Assembly (NCBI RefSeq): GCF_000801105.2
Contig: NC_079514.1
Coordinates: 17,152,293-17,216,292, forward strand
From: Raphanus sativus
Lineage: Eukaryota > Streptophyta > Magnoliopsida > Brassicales > Brassicaceae
Length of the DNA: 64,000 nucleotides
Reading direction: 5' to 3'
Shown: piece after piece, positions 26,990 to 39,120 of the stretch
Numbering within the stretch: position 1 is the stretch's first letter
Layout of the letters: each line of letters begins with the position of its first letter
Notes under the pieces: model-generated
What the model was told of the DNA's origin: nothing
Seen by the model: the letters and a program-made list of their open reading frames with translations, nothing else
Databases searched by the model: none
Position numbers and translations under genes: made by a program

Positions 26990-27835
26990 GGCGGAGAGGA
27001 GAGGGAGGGAAGGAGGGAGGCGATAAGTACGATGTTGTGCAAAATGTGATGTGCGTTTGCGAAGGGAGGCTTCAGTTCGTCAGATTTCACGAGCTGTTTG
27101 ATTTTTAAAACACTAAAAATAAATAGAGGAAGTTTATCTTCTGGTCCCTATATATTAGCACTATTTTAGTTTCGGCCGTGTAATTATTTTTACAGGCTTT
27201 GGTCAGATGTTACGTCTCGATTAAATGAGATATGATTTTTGGGCTTTTTGCAAAAGTGACTCAAAACTTGAAGTCAAACAGAAAATTAACATTTTCTTTT
27301 GATTCATTTTTTTTTTGAGTTTTTAACCCCACACCTGCATTTTATCTACGAAAATGCCATTAACTTTTTATTTTTTTTGTTTTTCGAAAATTGCTTCTTT
27401 ACTGTCTCAACCTCATCTTCTTCAAGTATTTACAATATTGCCACTGCAATAAATAGTGGGAACAACCTTGTACGAACTGTTTGGATCTTTTAATGCCATT
27501 TAATGCACGTAAATCTCTTTACACTCTCTCTGTTTCAATTGTTATGAACTAAAAATAACATTTCTTTCACTTTCTCTCCATATTCATCCAAAAAACTCAA
27601 GCTTTTGATTCAAAATATAGGCGATGGTTGACAGAGCCATATTTCTTTCGTTTTGACTTACGGTTGCTTTCGTTTGAGATTTTGGGTGGTTGGAGAAAAC
27701 CTTGTGTGCAAACGAAGTCATCTCACCTAGTTTAAGGTACGAATTTGAATTTTTTTTCAAAATCTGTTGGCGTAGAAGACTTACAAGTAAGTCATCTGTA
27801 TGTAGAATACTTACTGATGAGTCTTCTGGTCAAAC

Positions 27836-28522
27836 GGACGACTTAAACTAAGTCGTCCAGCTTTGTTTGTTGAAAAAAACTAAGTCGACTTATATATAAG
27901 TCGTCTACGAGAAACATGCTAGTTTTGCATTTGACCGAATCGTGTCAGATCTTTGACTATTTCTGGACGACTTATAATTCAGTCGTCTCTGGGAAAGTTA
28001 AAATTTCAATATTTTATTAAACTAGACGACTTACATGTAAGTCGTCTTAGGTTAGTTCTGTAGTTGAAAAATAAAACTTCATAATTTAACTTTTACCAGA
28101 CGACATAATATAAAGTCGTCCCGTCATAAGACTAATTTAAAGTCGTCCGGGGAAAGCAAAGTCGTCCAGAATTTTTCCCAATTTTCTGGTCAAACCTTGC
28201 TTATCCCGGACGACCTTAAATTAAGTCGTCTAGCTGGACGACTTTTAGTTAAGTCGTCTGGAGAAAGTTAAATTTCAAGTTTTATTTTTCAATTACAAAA
28301 CTAACCTAGGACGACTTACATGTAAGTCGTCTAGTTTGAATAAAATATTGAAATTTTTACTTTCCAGAGACGACTGAATTATAAGTTGTCCAGAAATAGT
28401 CAAAGATCTGACACGATTCGGTCAAATGCAAAACTAGCCCGTTTCTCGTAGACGACTTATATATAAGTCGTCTGATTTTTTTTTTAACAAACAAAGCCGG
28501 ACGACTTAGAATTAAGTCGTCC
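27836..28522. repeat. long imperfect inverted repeat (hairpin) upstream of the MULE transposase
   Basis: An arm of about 255 bp (27836-28090) is followed, after a spacer of about 175 bp, by its inverted copy (28267-28522). Matching landmarks are AGCTTTGTTTGTT / AACAAACAAAGCC, TTTGACCGAATCGTGTCAGA / TCTGACACGATTCGGTCAAA, and GGTTAGTTCTGTAGTTGAAA / TTTCAATTACAAAACTAACC. The arms also contain GACGACTTA palindromes. A transcript through this region could fold into a long double-stranded stem. Confidence 0.85.
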
Positions 28523-28673
28523 CTTTTAATTTTCAATTGCAAAAGTGACATCTTTAGACGACTTACCTTTAAGTCTTCTGGACGACTTAATTCTAAGTCG
28601 TCTGCGATAATGTTTATTGAACTTCTTCATTTTCTCTATGTTTACTAATGTGTTTTATTTTGAATATTTGCAG

Positions 28674-31065
28674 ATGATTTTTAAGTTACATGCAGTGTAT
28701 GGAGAATGGTTGTTGAGAGATTTCCGTTGGAATTTTGTGGTTGATGATCTCAAAGGAGCAAGATTGTTTTTATTGAATGAAGATTCAACACATGCTGAAC
28801 TTGTTGCAATGGCTCAAAAAGATTATAACCTGGACATGAGATCAGTGACTGTGGAGATTAGCTACTCATTACCAGCAGAAATAATGATGACTCCAGGCAG
28901 TCCTCCCATTCATGTTACAAGTGATAGACAAGTTCGAAACTTGCTCGAGATACTCAAAACGCATAGAGTATGTCTTTGTGTATCAAGCCGCAGCAAGGTG
29001 GAAACGGTTTCAGAGAAAAGAGAAGAAGCTGGTGAATGGGAAGAAGATGTTGGTGGTAATGATGAAGCTGGTGAATGGGAAGAAGATGTTGGTGATAATG
29101 ATGAAGCTGATGAATGTTTTGAAGATGTTGGTGATAATGAGTCTGTTGAAGATGAAAATCAAGATGGGGAGGAGGAAAATGGGGAGGAGGATGCTGATAA
29201 CACTATTGTTGGTGAAACAAATCAGAATGGTCGGGATTACAGTCTTTATGGAGATGTTCAAGATGAGGACGAGGAAGATGATGATAATATTTGTTTTGAA
29301 GAAATTGAAAAGACATATACTAAGACAAATGCTATTGAAGGAGGAAAATCAGATTGTACCAGCATCTATGTCAACCAGAGTTTTGTTAGCAAGGATGCAC
29401 TGCTTTCAGAGCTGCGGTTGACAGCAGTGAGAGGTAAGTTTTCTTTCAGAATATACAAATCAACAAAAACTCTCCTTGTGGCAATATGTCGGGTTAGCGG
29501 TTGTGGATGGAAGATCAGAGCGAGTGTGAAACATGGGCCAAACACGTTTTGGGTAACAAAGTATGTGGAAAAACATTTATGTTCAATTGGAGACCGAATC
29601 GCTCAGCGGAGACACTGTACTCCAAAGTATGTTGGTAGTCTTTTCATTGATCGTGTTGGAATCATTGATGGGATAACTCCACAGCATATCACTGATGTAA
29701 TGAGGAACATGTTTGGCATGACGTTTGATTACACCACTTCATACAGAGCACTGTTATATGCACAAAAATTGGTGAGAGGATCAGCAGAAGAAGGGTATTC
29801 GCGTCTGCCTTCATATCTCGAGCAAATCTCCATTGCAAATCCTGATTCTATCACGGCTATAGAACTTGATTCTAAGAAAAGATTTAAGTGTCTATTTCTC
29901 TCTTTTGGAGCTTCTATCAAAGGTTTTAAGTATCAGAGAAGGGTCATTGTGGTGGATGGAATTCACCTAAGTGGAAAGTATGGAGGTGTTATGTTAGTTG
30001 CAGCCGCACAAGATGGCAATTTTCAGATATTCCCATTGGCTTTTGGGATCGTGGATGCTGAAGATGAACCTTCTTGGGAATGGTTTTTCACAAAATTGGC
30101 TAGTTGTATATCTCATGACAAGCCTCTGGTGATAGTCTCCGACCGGCACGCGGCCATTAAAAGTGCGTGTGAGAAGGTGTTTCCTTGGGCAACCCGAGGA
30201 ATATGTTATTATCACCTTCAAGATAACATTGACAAAAAGTTTAAAGGGAAACATCTCATGTACTTGGTGAAAGTGGCTGCTTATGCGCACACGGTTTACG
30301 ATTTTGACCGGTACATGGCTGAGATACGGAGTGCAAACCCGGAACTTGCAACGTATTTGGAGAAGGCCGACGCCAGGCTATGGTCAAGGGTTTATTGTAA
30401 GGGGAACATGTTCAACATAAAAACAAGCAACATAAGCTGAATCTATTAATTCCGCACTGAAACGAGCAAGAGGATTTCCGATTCCGTTCTTGCTGGAGTT
30501 CATAAGGCAGAAGTTAGGAAAATGGTATTGGAAAAGAAGACAAGATGCTTTGAGTCTCCCAACTGAACATAGTCGGGGTGTTGAATACTTGCTTGCTGTT
30601 CGATCAGAGATAGCGGATACGATGACGGTCGAACCAATTGATGGATGGCGTTTCTTTGTCAAAGGTGGCAAAATGGACTGTGTGGTTGATTTGGAACATG
30701 TAAAGTGTGATTGTGGTGTCTATGGAGTGGAGAAAATACCTTGCTCTCATGCTATAGCTGCTGGAACACATGCTGATTTGCATATCTCCACACTTGTTTG
30801 TCCACTTTACTCAAAGAATCATCTGTATGCAGGATACTCAGAGAATATATATCCTATCGTGTCACAACATATTGAGGAACGAGAATGCTTTCCTCCAAAC
30901 GTAAAGCGTGGTCCGGGGAGACAGAAGAAATCAAGATGGCAATCTTGGTTGGAGCTATCTAGGATGAGAGGACACAAACCCAGGAAGAAACACAGGGCAC
31001 GGAGATGCTCAAACTGCAAGGAAACTGGCCATACGAAACCACAATGTACACAACCAGTTGACTAG
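28674..31065 (+). pseudogene. MULE transposase (mudrA-type), one frameshift
   Basis: The start is taken at the ATG directly after a TTTGCAG acceptor-like site, giving MIFKLHAVYGEWLLRDF; an earlier in-frame ATG at 28617 lies in intron-like sequence. The N-terminal part is followed by an acidic region with three tandem copies of an EAGEWEEDVG(G/D)ND-like unit (about 29020-29150). The FLYWCH/MuDR-type zinc region follows. The MULE catalytic core has VVDGIHLSGKYGG (first Asp near residue 427) and VIVSDRHAAI (second Asp near 490), then CYYHLQDNI. A SWIM zinc finger (CDCGVYGVEKIPCSH) and a CCHC knuckle (CSNCKETGHTKPQC) end the protein. One extra base near 30434-30435 shifts the frame to a TGA at 30438-30440. 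The rest is read in another frame to 31065. The total length of about 796 codons is normal for the family. Confidence 0.9.
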
Positions 31066-31560
31066 TTGTCCAGACGACCTAAATTTAAGTCATCCAGTCT
31101 TGATTACCCGTCCAGACGACTAATTGTTAAGTCGTTCAGTGTTTCGTCTACCAGATAACCTTCAAGTAAGTCGTCCAGAAGACCTTCTACTAAGTCGTCC
31201 AGTGTATTTTATTTTTAGACGACCTTCTACTAAGTTGTCCAGTGTATTTTATTTTTAGACTACCTTCTACTATCCCTTCAAGTGTATTTTTTTTAGACGA
31301 CCTTTTACTAAGTCGTCCAGTGTATTTTATTTTTAGACTACCTTCTATTATTTTTAGACTACCTTATTTGTAAGTCGTCCAAACCTACCAAACGACTTAT
31401 TTGTAAGTCGTCCAGCTGGAAAACCATCCAGACGACTTATTTGTAAGTCGTCCAGCTAGAAAACCTTCCAGACGACTTATTTGTAAGTCGTCCAGCTGGA
31501 AACCCTTCCAGACGACTTACTTGTTAGTCGTCCAAACCTACCAGACGACTTATATATTTA
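31066..31560. repeat. tandem palindromic GACGACTTA array downstream of transposase
   Basis: First come units of about 45 bp with GACGACCTTCTACTAAGTCG and CCAGTGTATTTTATTTTT. Then come about four units of the form GACGACTTATTTGTAAGTCG and CCAGCTGGAAAACCTTCCA. The array lies between the convergent 3' ends of the two MULE genes. At 31550-31690 there is a further tandem repeat of about 67 bp (AAATCTATACAAAGACAAGTT). Confidence 0.85.
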
Positions 31561-32439
31561 CAAATCTATACAAAGACAAGTTCAAATAAATCATACACAA
31601 GTTAGAAAATCTATACAACGACAAGTTCAAATACAAATACACAAATCATACACAAGTTAGAAAATCTATACAAAGACAAGTTCAAAGCCATACACAAATC
31701 TAATCATACATGCCCACGAACATACCACCATCCTCATTATCTTTCAAATGCTGATCAACAAGCTCCATCCATATAACCACCGCCATATTATCCCTCATAG
31801 TCTTCGCATTGGACCTAGCAAAGTCTTTAGGGCTAAAGGGGACCCCAAGAGCATGACATTCAATGTACTTTAGAGCGTACACGCCACAATCATCATTGTT
31901 GGCCGTGGGTACATCTTTCAGCCGTCTCTCATATGTGTATCGCTCCAACCCGTATTTGACCTGTAATTTGTCGGTGTCTGCGCACTCAACAAGCAGATAA
32001 GGAACCATCTCGAGAAAAGGCTCCATTATCTCATCCCATGCTTCTGGTATGCTAGATGAAGGTATGCTGTCCCAGACGTCTATGTGCCTCTTAGGGATCG
32101 ATATCCAAATAGCAACCCAATGTTTGTTGTCCAAGTTCACTGGTGCATAGATATCATCAATGTCCTCCCCCCCACTTCTTGTTTGATTGGCAAAATGAAG
32201 GCATTGATCCGTCATAAAAACTCGATGCCCCACTAGGTAGCATTCTTCCTAAACCTTTGTGATCAGGTTCCGATGCTTTGAAGAACATATACTGGTCTCT
32301 CCAAGACTGGGAAAAGTTGTTATCCAGGAAGCACATTCGCTCGCTCCGGAAAGCTTGTGGGTTCTCCTGATACCTCTGCCTCAGCACATTAATCCAAGCA
32401 TCTATATGCTGCATATAAAATAATACAAGTTAGAACCTT

Positions 32440-32600
32440 CCAGACGACTTTTATTTAAGTCGTCCAAACCTACCAGACGACTTATTTGTAAGTCGTCCAG
32501 CTGGAAAACCTTCCAGACGACTTATTTGTAAGTCGTCCAGCTGGAAAACCTTCCAGACGACTTATTTGTAAGTCGTCCAGCTGGAAAACCTTCCAGACGA
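32440..32600. repeat. palindromic repeat array in an intron of the Ulp1 gene
   Basis: Three to four units of about 52 bp have the form GACGACTTATTTGTAAGTCG and CCAGCTGGAAAACCTT. They sit wholly inside the intron between exons 32668-32761 and 31700-32408. The same unit occurs at 31380-31540. Confidence 0.85.
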
Positions 32601-34284
32601 CTTATATATTTACAAATCTATACAGAGACAAGTTACCAGACGACTTAAAGATAAGCAGAAGACTTACTACGTCTTCCAGCCATGCTTTGGGTGTCCGGAG
32701 AATGTGATACCACCAAGTTGGTGATGTACGCGGTTTGTCCTCTTGCTTAGTGAAATAATCACTGCAAACAAAAAAGCAATCAGTTTTGGTAGACTAAATC
32801 AAGCTATTATGGGTAAAGCAATCACTTACAGATCAGTTTTCAACCAATCAGCGAGCTCCTTCAACTTAGGTCTGTTTAGTGTGGGAAATGGATTATACTT
32901 TCCCACTCTAAGGAGTTTTTTTTCTCTCTGCCGTATAAGGAGATATCTGCGTGGGAGCAGGTTTCTTCGTTCGTTCACTCCTTGCACGCACATAAGCAGT
33001 GGGAGCTGTTTTGTCCAATACAACCAGGCTCGGTTCTGAAACTGGAACGCTTAGATCGGTGGAAGCGAAGCTCGGTTGTTGATTGTTGGAAGCGAAGCTC
33101 GGTTGGTCAGTGGAAGTGAGAGGAACAATCTCTTTGGAGGTGACACCATCTGCTTTATCCTCCGGCAAGATCTTATATACCGAGATCGCCTCATCTGCTG
33201 TATCCTCCGGCAACAATCTCTGCAATAAAAGTTGCACACAAGTTAACCCTGGACGACTTAAATAAAAGTTGTCTAGACGACTAGTTGACCCTGGACGACT
33301 TAAATAAAAGTTGTTTGGACAACTAGAAGATCCTGGACGACTTAATTCTTGTTGGGAGAGGATTTGATACTAACCTCTTTGGGCAGAGGAGAAGGTTGTT
33401 TCTTTTGAGGAGTAGGCTGTTTCGTTTGAGGAGAAGTCTGTTTCTTTTGAGGAGTAGGCTTTGCCTTTTGAGGAGTAGGCTGTCTGGTTTGAGGAGTAGG
33501 ATGATTGGTTTGAAGTGTAGGCTGATCCTTTTGAGGAGAAGGCTGTTTCTTTTGAGGAGTAGGCTTTGCCGTTTGAGGAATAGGCTGTCTAGTTTAAGGA
33601 GTAGGATGATTGGTTTGAAGTGTAGGCTGATCCTTTTGAGGAGTAGCCTGTTTGTTACTAACCCCGGTTTCTGTGGCTTGAGGGGTAGGCTGTTTGTTAC
33701 TAACCCCGGTTTCTTTGGCTTGAGGGGTAGCCTGTTTGGTTAGAGGTGTAGGGGTAGCCTGATTGGTGACACCAACCTTCTTCTCCACAGCTTCCAATCT
33801 ATCAGACATCTTCCTAATCTTCCTGATGCACTTCTTAAACCCATCTTTCATCATGTCAGCTAAGTCCTTGAATATATTTTCCAACTCCTCTCTGGTCACC
33901 CAACTAGCCTCTTCTCTAGCCTCTTCTCTAGCCTCTTCTCTAGCCTCTTTAGGAGCCTCTTTATGAGCCTCTTTACGAGTTTTCTTCCAAGGTCTCTGAT
34001 TGTCTTCCTCCTCCTCCTCCACCTCCACCACGACCATCTCTTTGGCTCTTTTCGATGGAATCACAAACTTAGGTTTTGTACCAGTGACTTCCCAGCAATC
34101 CATGGTCCACTTCCACGGTCTCCGATCATACATGACTTTAATGATGTTCTCCGCGGGCACGTCCACAACCTCAGAGTCCCATTTTGGCCATATTTCACTA
34201 GTGTCCTTCTCAACAAAGTTGATCACGCGGGTCTGCAGTAAATAGAAGAAGAATCGAGTTAGATATTTGAAACTAAATACTAAA

Positions 34285-34590
34285 TAGACGACTTAATTAT
34301 AAGTCAACTACTAAGTCGTCCAGCTGGACGACATTCCAGACGACTTATTATAAGTCGTCCAGCGTGAAGACCTTCCAGACGACTTATTATAAGTCGTCTA
34401 CTAAGTCGTTCAGCTGGAAGACCTTCCAGACGACTTATAATAAGTCGTCTACTAAGTCGTCCAGCTGGAAGACTTTCCAGACGACTTATTATAAGTCGTC
34501 TACTAAGTCGTCCAGCTGGAAGACCTTCCAGACGACTTATAATAAGCCGTCTACTAAGTCGTCCAGCTGGAAGACCTTCCAGACAACTTA
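34285..34590. repeat. tandem array of about 62-bp units in the Ulp1 intron
   Basis: About five copies have the form CTGGAAGACCTTCCAGACGA, CTTATAATAAGTCG, TCTACTAAGTCGTC. Each copy contains two nested palindromes. The array occupies the intron between exons 34612-35461 and 33375-34232. A shorter related array is at 35535-35660 in the next intron. Confidence 0.85.
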
Positions 34591-35928
34591 ATTAAGTGAA
34601 GATGGAAAGGTACCTGACTCAAGATAGCAGCTTTCATGAATCTGCGGCCTCTGCTGCTCTCGTAAGCCAGAATCGGTGGAGACGGACTGTTTGCTCTGGG
34701 ACTACCAATACTAGCACCCATTCCTGGAATAGCTGTGTACGCCCAGACCTGAAGAACTTGTATAAACCCATCCACGGTGTAACAGCCAGTAATATCTTTG
34801 TTCCACAAAGAGTCCATCAGCACCTTAAACGCGACTCTCCCCCATGGATAATTCTCAAACCGTTCTAAATCCATCACTAGTCTTGCCAGAGTAGATCGTG
34901 TAGCGGTTGAAAACTTTCTCCCTTCAATGAATCCAGTGAAGATGGAAATGTACGCGAGCCGCTTGCGATCTTCCTTGGACCAATCCCCGCATCTCTTCAG
35001 TGCTGCTATTATCTGATCAGTAGTTGGTCCAGCTTCCAGATGAACTCCCATCATCCCCCAGAAAGAAACCATCTCTTTGGTAACTTCACATTTTGGTGTC
35101 TCAAGGTCTTCGATGTACTCGCAGTTTAGACCAGTGATGTTTTCAAACTCTAACAGTGAAAACCTCGCAGGTTCTGGACCAACGAGACACCACATCTCGT
35201 ACTTCTTCTTAATGTCCAGCTTTAAACAGAGCATGTAGTGAACCAGCCTTGAAGCCCAACCAAATCCCTGCTCCTTGAACTTGATGAAAACTCTCAATCT
35301 CGACTCCTTGAGCTCTTCAATTCATCATCAGTGAGAGCTTCCCTAAGAGCAGTATGCAACTTCTTGTTATCCGTATGATACGAAATGCTATTGTGGGGTT
35401 CTGGCTCTTCCCCTAATGTGTATAACCTACGGGAGAGTTCTGGAATATCCATCCTTTTTGTCTGCAAAATAATCAAAGACAACAATAGAAGTCAGAACAC
35501 AAGCTAAATCAATCACGTCTTAATTGTTACTCCAGACAACTTAGTAGACGACTTATATTTAAGTCGTCTGGAAAGTCTTCCAAATGGACGACTTATATTT
35601 AAGTCGTCTACTAAGTCGTCCAGTTGGAAGACTTTCCAGACGACTTACTTACAAGTCTTCCAGTAGAAAAATTCAAGCGGACCTGATTAGTCGCAGAAGG
35701 AGTTGGAGTACTCGTCATTGTGGTTATAGATCTGAAAAAATAAACGTGAAACAGTGAGAATGAGTAAATTGATAGAGACAACGTTTTATGTTCATCTTTT
35801 CCTCGAGATTGATGACTTACCGGCGTTAGGATTTACAGAGAAACGGCGCTACGGTTTACAGAGAAGAAGCGGCGGCGCTAGGGTTTAGAAGAAGCGGCGG
35901 TGCTAGCTAGTGTTTAGAGGAAGCGGCG

Positions 35929-37333
35929 TGATAACAGGATTTTGCTAAGATCCTATTCAAATGTTGAAGTATAAAGGATGTCAATCCAATTCTAAGAGAA
36001 TGCGAAGCACTAGGAATGCAAGACCATGCTTAAGCTAAATGCTATCAAGATGAGATGAGAGATTATACTAAAATAGGAATAAAAATGCAATAAAGCAAGA
36101 AACTTTCTTTAGATTATGAGAGTAAAGGACTCATGGGATAAGGGATTTAGACCTTGGGTGATCAAACTTAATCTAAAAGTGTCAGCTTTCAATCAATCTA
36201 TCTACCTTAGACCTAGACACAAGAGTAAACAAACTCTATCTCTAGATGAATGCTCATTCACTTCCAAAACTCAAGCATCAAATCTCTTTGGTTGAATGTT
36301 TAGGAAGCAATCATTAATGACAAGTCTAATAGCCATCTTAACACCTTTAACAACAAATCTCTTTGGTAGAGTATGTTAAAAGCTTAGGAGAGTTGGTTCA
36401 GACATTTCATCGAACACCTTGTGGGTGGGAAATGTCTAGAACTCAACTTTAGAGAGGCCAGCTCTAAAGAAGCATTAAAAACACTCTACTAGCAAGGATT
36501 AAGAAGGATCTACACCTAAACACCCTAGATCAAGCCTAATCACCCTTAATCTCCCTAACCCATGAATCCAAAAGTGGATTACTCACTAATCACCATGATT
36601 ACTCTTGAACCCATGAGGTTTCCAAGCTTAATCATGTTTAAGAAAGCAAGAAATGAAATTATAAACACTTAAGAAAACAAGAACAAAAGGGAAGAACTTT
36701 CACCCAAAAGAGGTTTTGTGATTCTTAAGAGAAAATAAGATAATCTCTCCAAAATGGAGATTACAAAGTATTTATACTTAGGTTTAGGGTAAAGAAAGAT
36801 ACATAGGATAAAAGACTAGAGTGCCCCTTGGATAAGGCTAATTAAAACCTCAAAATAGTGTTTAAAATGACCCAAGGTCGAATTGGGTCGAACCGGACCG
36901 GTTTGAGAAAACCAGCCTAGACCACTCTCTCTTCTCTTCACGCCCGGCATGGTGATCCCGGTCCTGCATCCCGGTCCTGCCTCACGCCCGGCTTGCTCTT
37001 CACGGTCCTCCATCCCGGTCCATGGCTTCACGCCCGGGGTGTACTTCCCGGTCCTCACAATCCGGTCCTGTCTCTCCACGCCCGGCATGGTGACTCCGGT
37101 CTTGACATTCCGGTCTAGTCGAGTCTAAGAGAGTACTTGGTTTGCTGAGCTTCATTCTTCACCTCCTTTGGATCTTTGAGCTCTTAAACACTTCACATCA
37201 TCTCATAGTATGCTCCAACACCTGATAGGGACATATGAATGCAATATGGATCCTAAAGACACTAAAATCTAAGCTATATGATCAAAATGCATAAGATATG
37301 AAAGCTAAAAACATGTAAATATGCAAGATATCA
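35929..37333 (-). repeat. 3' LTR of the gag-only retrotransposon
   Basis: It is identical to the other LTR except, by my reading, T instead of G in CTATC(T/G)ACCTTAG near 36202. A minus-strand TATA-type promoter (AAGTATAAATACTTTG) lies at about 36766-36780. A GC-rich block (36935-37115) contains many CCCGG and CGGTCC motifs. A frame of 90 codons at 36816-37088 is a by-product of this block and is present in both LTRs. Confidence 0.95.
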
Positions 37334-37350
37334 ACTCCCCCACACTAGTC
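37334..37350 (-). other. polypurine tract next to the 3' LTR
   Basis: On the minus strand AGTGTGGGGGAGT lies directly before the 3' LTR. This is the usual position for the plus-strand primer of reverse transcription. A second, closely similar tract (AAGTGTGGGGGAGGTG) is at 38832-38847. Confidence 0.8.
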
Positions 37351-38978
37351 CTTTACTTGTCCTCAAGTAAACTTTCAAGAACCAAGGAGGAGAGGTTTGA
37401 AAACAGGGATTTCATAACCAAAAGATGCTCTTCTTAGCTCTCATCCTAACAACCTTGCATAATCATAACAACTAGCTAGAGCAAAACTTCCATTCTTCTC
37501 TAACTTCTCTAGGCATATTCAACTCTTTTGATCTCTACACTCATCATCATGATTCCACAAACCCAAATCCAACAACTCTCTAACAATCATTAAGCAAACT
37601 CAATAGAAAATCTTGCATATGGTCAAAAGGTCCAAGTCATTTGGTTTGGTGAGAAAATGCTTATGTTCAATGATGAAATAGGAAGTTCAAAACAATCTTT
37701 AAAGGTGATTTACTCTCAAAACAAAGTAGCTTTGGAAATGCACATAATATATCTAAGAAAGGGAATCAATTCATGCATACAATGCTCAATCTCCATTATC
37801 CTACCCTTTCCACATACATATAAACTCAAATTTAAACTTTAAGTGCCAAAACCCAACTCTCATCACTCACCAAAGATTTCTCAAAGAACTTAAAACACTT
37901 TCTATTCTAGAACTCTTTTCTTTTATGAAGTCAATCAAGGGATTTTTATACTTTTGAACACTTCTTAGCCTTTTCTAAACTTTGCTAGCCCCCTTTTCAT
38001 TCATTTTTTTTTGCTTTCTTTTTTTTTTTCTTTATTTGCTTTCTTTTTTTTTATTTGGGGGCCAAAACATTTAATACAAGAGTCAAAGATCTTATCTAAC
38101 TATCCCTTGAGACTTAGATTTAACTTTAGAGTTCTAAAAGTCTAAAATTTTCTTTCTTAACCAAATAATACTCCCAAAATAAGCTTCACAATACTCACCA
38201 CCCCATCCTAAATGCTAGACAAAAGAGTGTCTGATCTAGCTAGAATGGAGACTAAGCATTGTCGTTCCCAATGCTCTCAACATTATGCGCATGCAAAGCT
38301 TTCTAAAAAGACCTCACTCAACAATCAATGATGGCTTGAAAGAAAGCTTGGGTTTAAGGTATGGAGTGCCACTTGAAATTGTCAAAAAGATTGGACAAAA
38401 AGGATAAGACAATTCAAGTGTGTATAAGCCATGACTTAGCACACAAAGGACCATAAGCAAGAGACATTAAGTTTAAATAAGACAGGAGCATCTTCAAAGA
38501 GAGAGTTTCAAACAATCCAATGAGTTTTGAGAAGAGAATTCAAGGCACAAAGTCTACAAGCTATCAAGAGAATGCTCCATCTAGTTGTCATGATTACAAA
38601 GGTTGCCAAAATGAGAACTTAGCATGAGCATCTTTCAAGGTAAAATCATCCCCTTATGTATGAATGCAACTTATATGAATGCTTCTAGACTCAATCCTAA
38701 AATGCCAATGATGCAACTAAACGCTTCTTTTTGTGTTTTTCAAAATTTTCAAATTTTTATGGGTTTTCTATGCAATAACTATATACAATGCATGCTAAAT
38801 GACAAGAAAACACAAGAACATCAGCAACTTGCACCTCCCCCACACTTAATTCACACAGTCTCTTGTGTGAAAAGTGGAGAGAAATGATTACGAGAAAATC
38901 TAAATGCAATACGAAATGGTATATACAATGGAAAGGTGAAGGAGTACCTCTATGGAGCGTGTGAAGAGGAATTGGTGT
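37351..38978 (-). other. non-coding 3' region of the retrotransposon
   Basis: About 1.6 kb without a convincing frame lies where pol or an env-like region would be in an autonomous element. It contains T-rich runs (37990-38060) and an internal polypurine-like tract at 38832-38847. No reverse transcriptase or integrase motif is seen in any frame. Confidence 0.75.
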
Positions 38979-39120
38979 CTAAGGAGTAGAGTCTGGTCGC
39001 CCTCCTTCTTCCATGGGTCTTTGAAATGGAAATCCAAAAGACATATGTACAGGGATAGTCATGGGACTTCCTCCCAAGTGAGCTTGTTTTAAGTCTCTAG
39101 CTTGACTTTCCTTCTTTTGG

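Larger units (their letters stand above)
31700..35718 (-). pseudogene. Ulp1-like cysteine protease gene with DUF1985, carried by the MULE
   Basis: Exons on the minus strand: 35683-35718 (MTSTPTPSATNQ), 34612-35461, 33375-34232, 32830-33229, 32668-32761, 31700-32408. A 5' leader exon ends at 35821. The second exon encodes DUF1985 (FKEQGFGWASRLVHYMLCLK). The third is charged, with (EEAR)n and Gln/Thr/Pro repeats (QPTPQKKQ-like). The last has the Ulp1/SUMO-protease triad: His in LDNKHWVAIWIS, Asp in RHIDVWDSI, Cys in NDDCGVYALKY. Breaks are: a frameshift near 35310-35318; CAA to TAA at 33594-33596; an extra base in the T8 run 32916-32923; and an extra base in the C7 run 32167-32173. A retrotransposon also splits the 5' leader. 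By family it would remove SUMO-like modifiers. Its benefit to the transposon is unknown, and it is almost certainly inactive here. Confidence 0.85.

Noticed and set aside
26534..27049. Plus-strand frame of 171 codons at KAS I exon 1
   Set aside because: It is the antisense of a well-supported exon with transit peptide and KAS motif.
29010..29261. Minus-strand frame with repeated FPFTSFIITTNIF
   Set aside because: It is the antisense shadow of the acidic repeats in the MULE transposase.
31370..31545. Regular palindromic repeats that look like a CRISPR array
   Set aside because: Spacers are themselves repeats, the DNA is plant nuclear, and the units belong to the MULE palindrome family.
33396..33743. 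Plus-strand frame of LRSRLFLLRSRL repeats
   Set aside because: It is the antisense of the Gln/Thr/Pro repeats in the Ulp1 exon, with no family likeness of its own.
34364..34591. Frame with five copies of SSWKTFQTTYYKSSTKS
   Set aside because: It is the translation of the 62-bp palindromic intron array, not a gene.
36816..37088. Identical 90-codon frames in both LTRs (also 42945-43217)
   Set aside because: They are duplicates because the LTRs are duplicates. Composition is driven by CCGG repeats and there is no recognisable domain.
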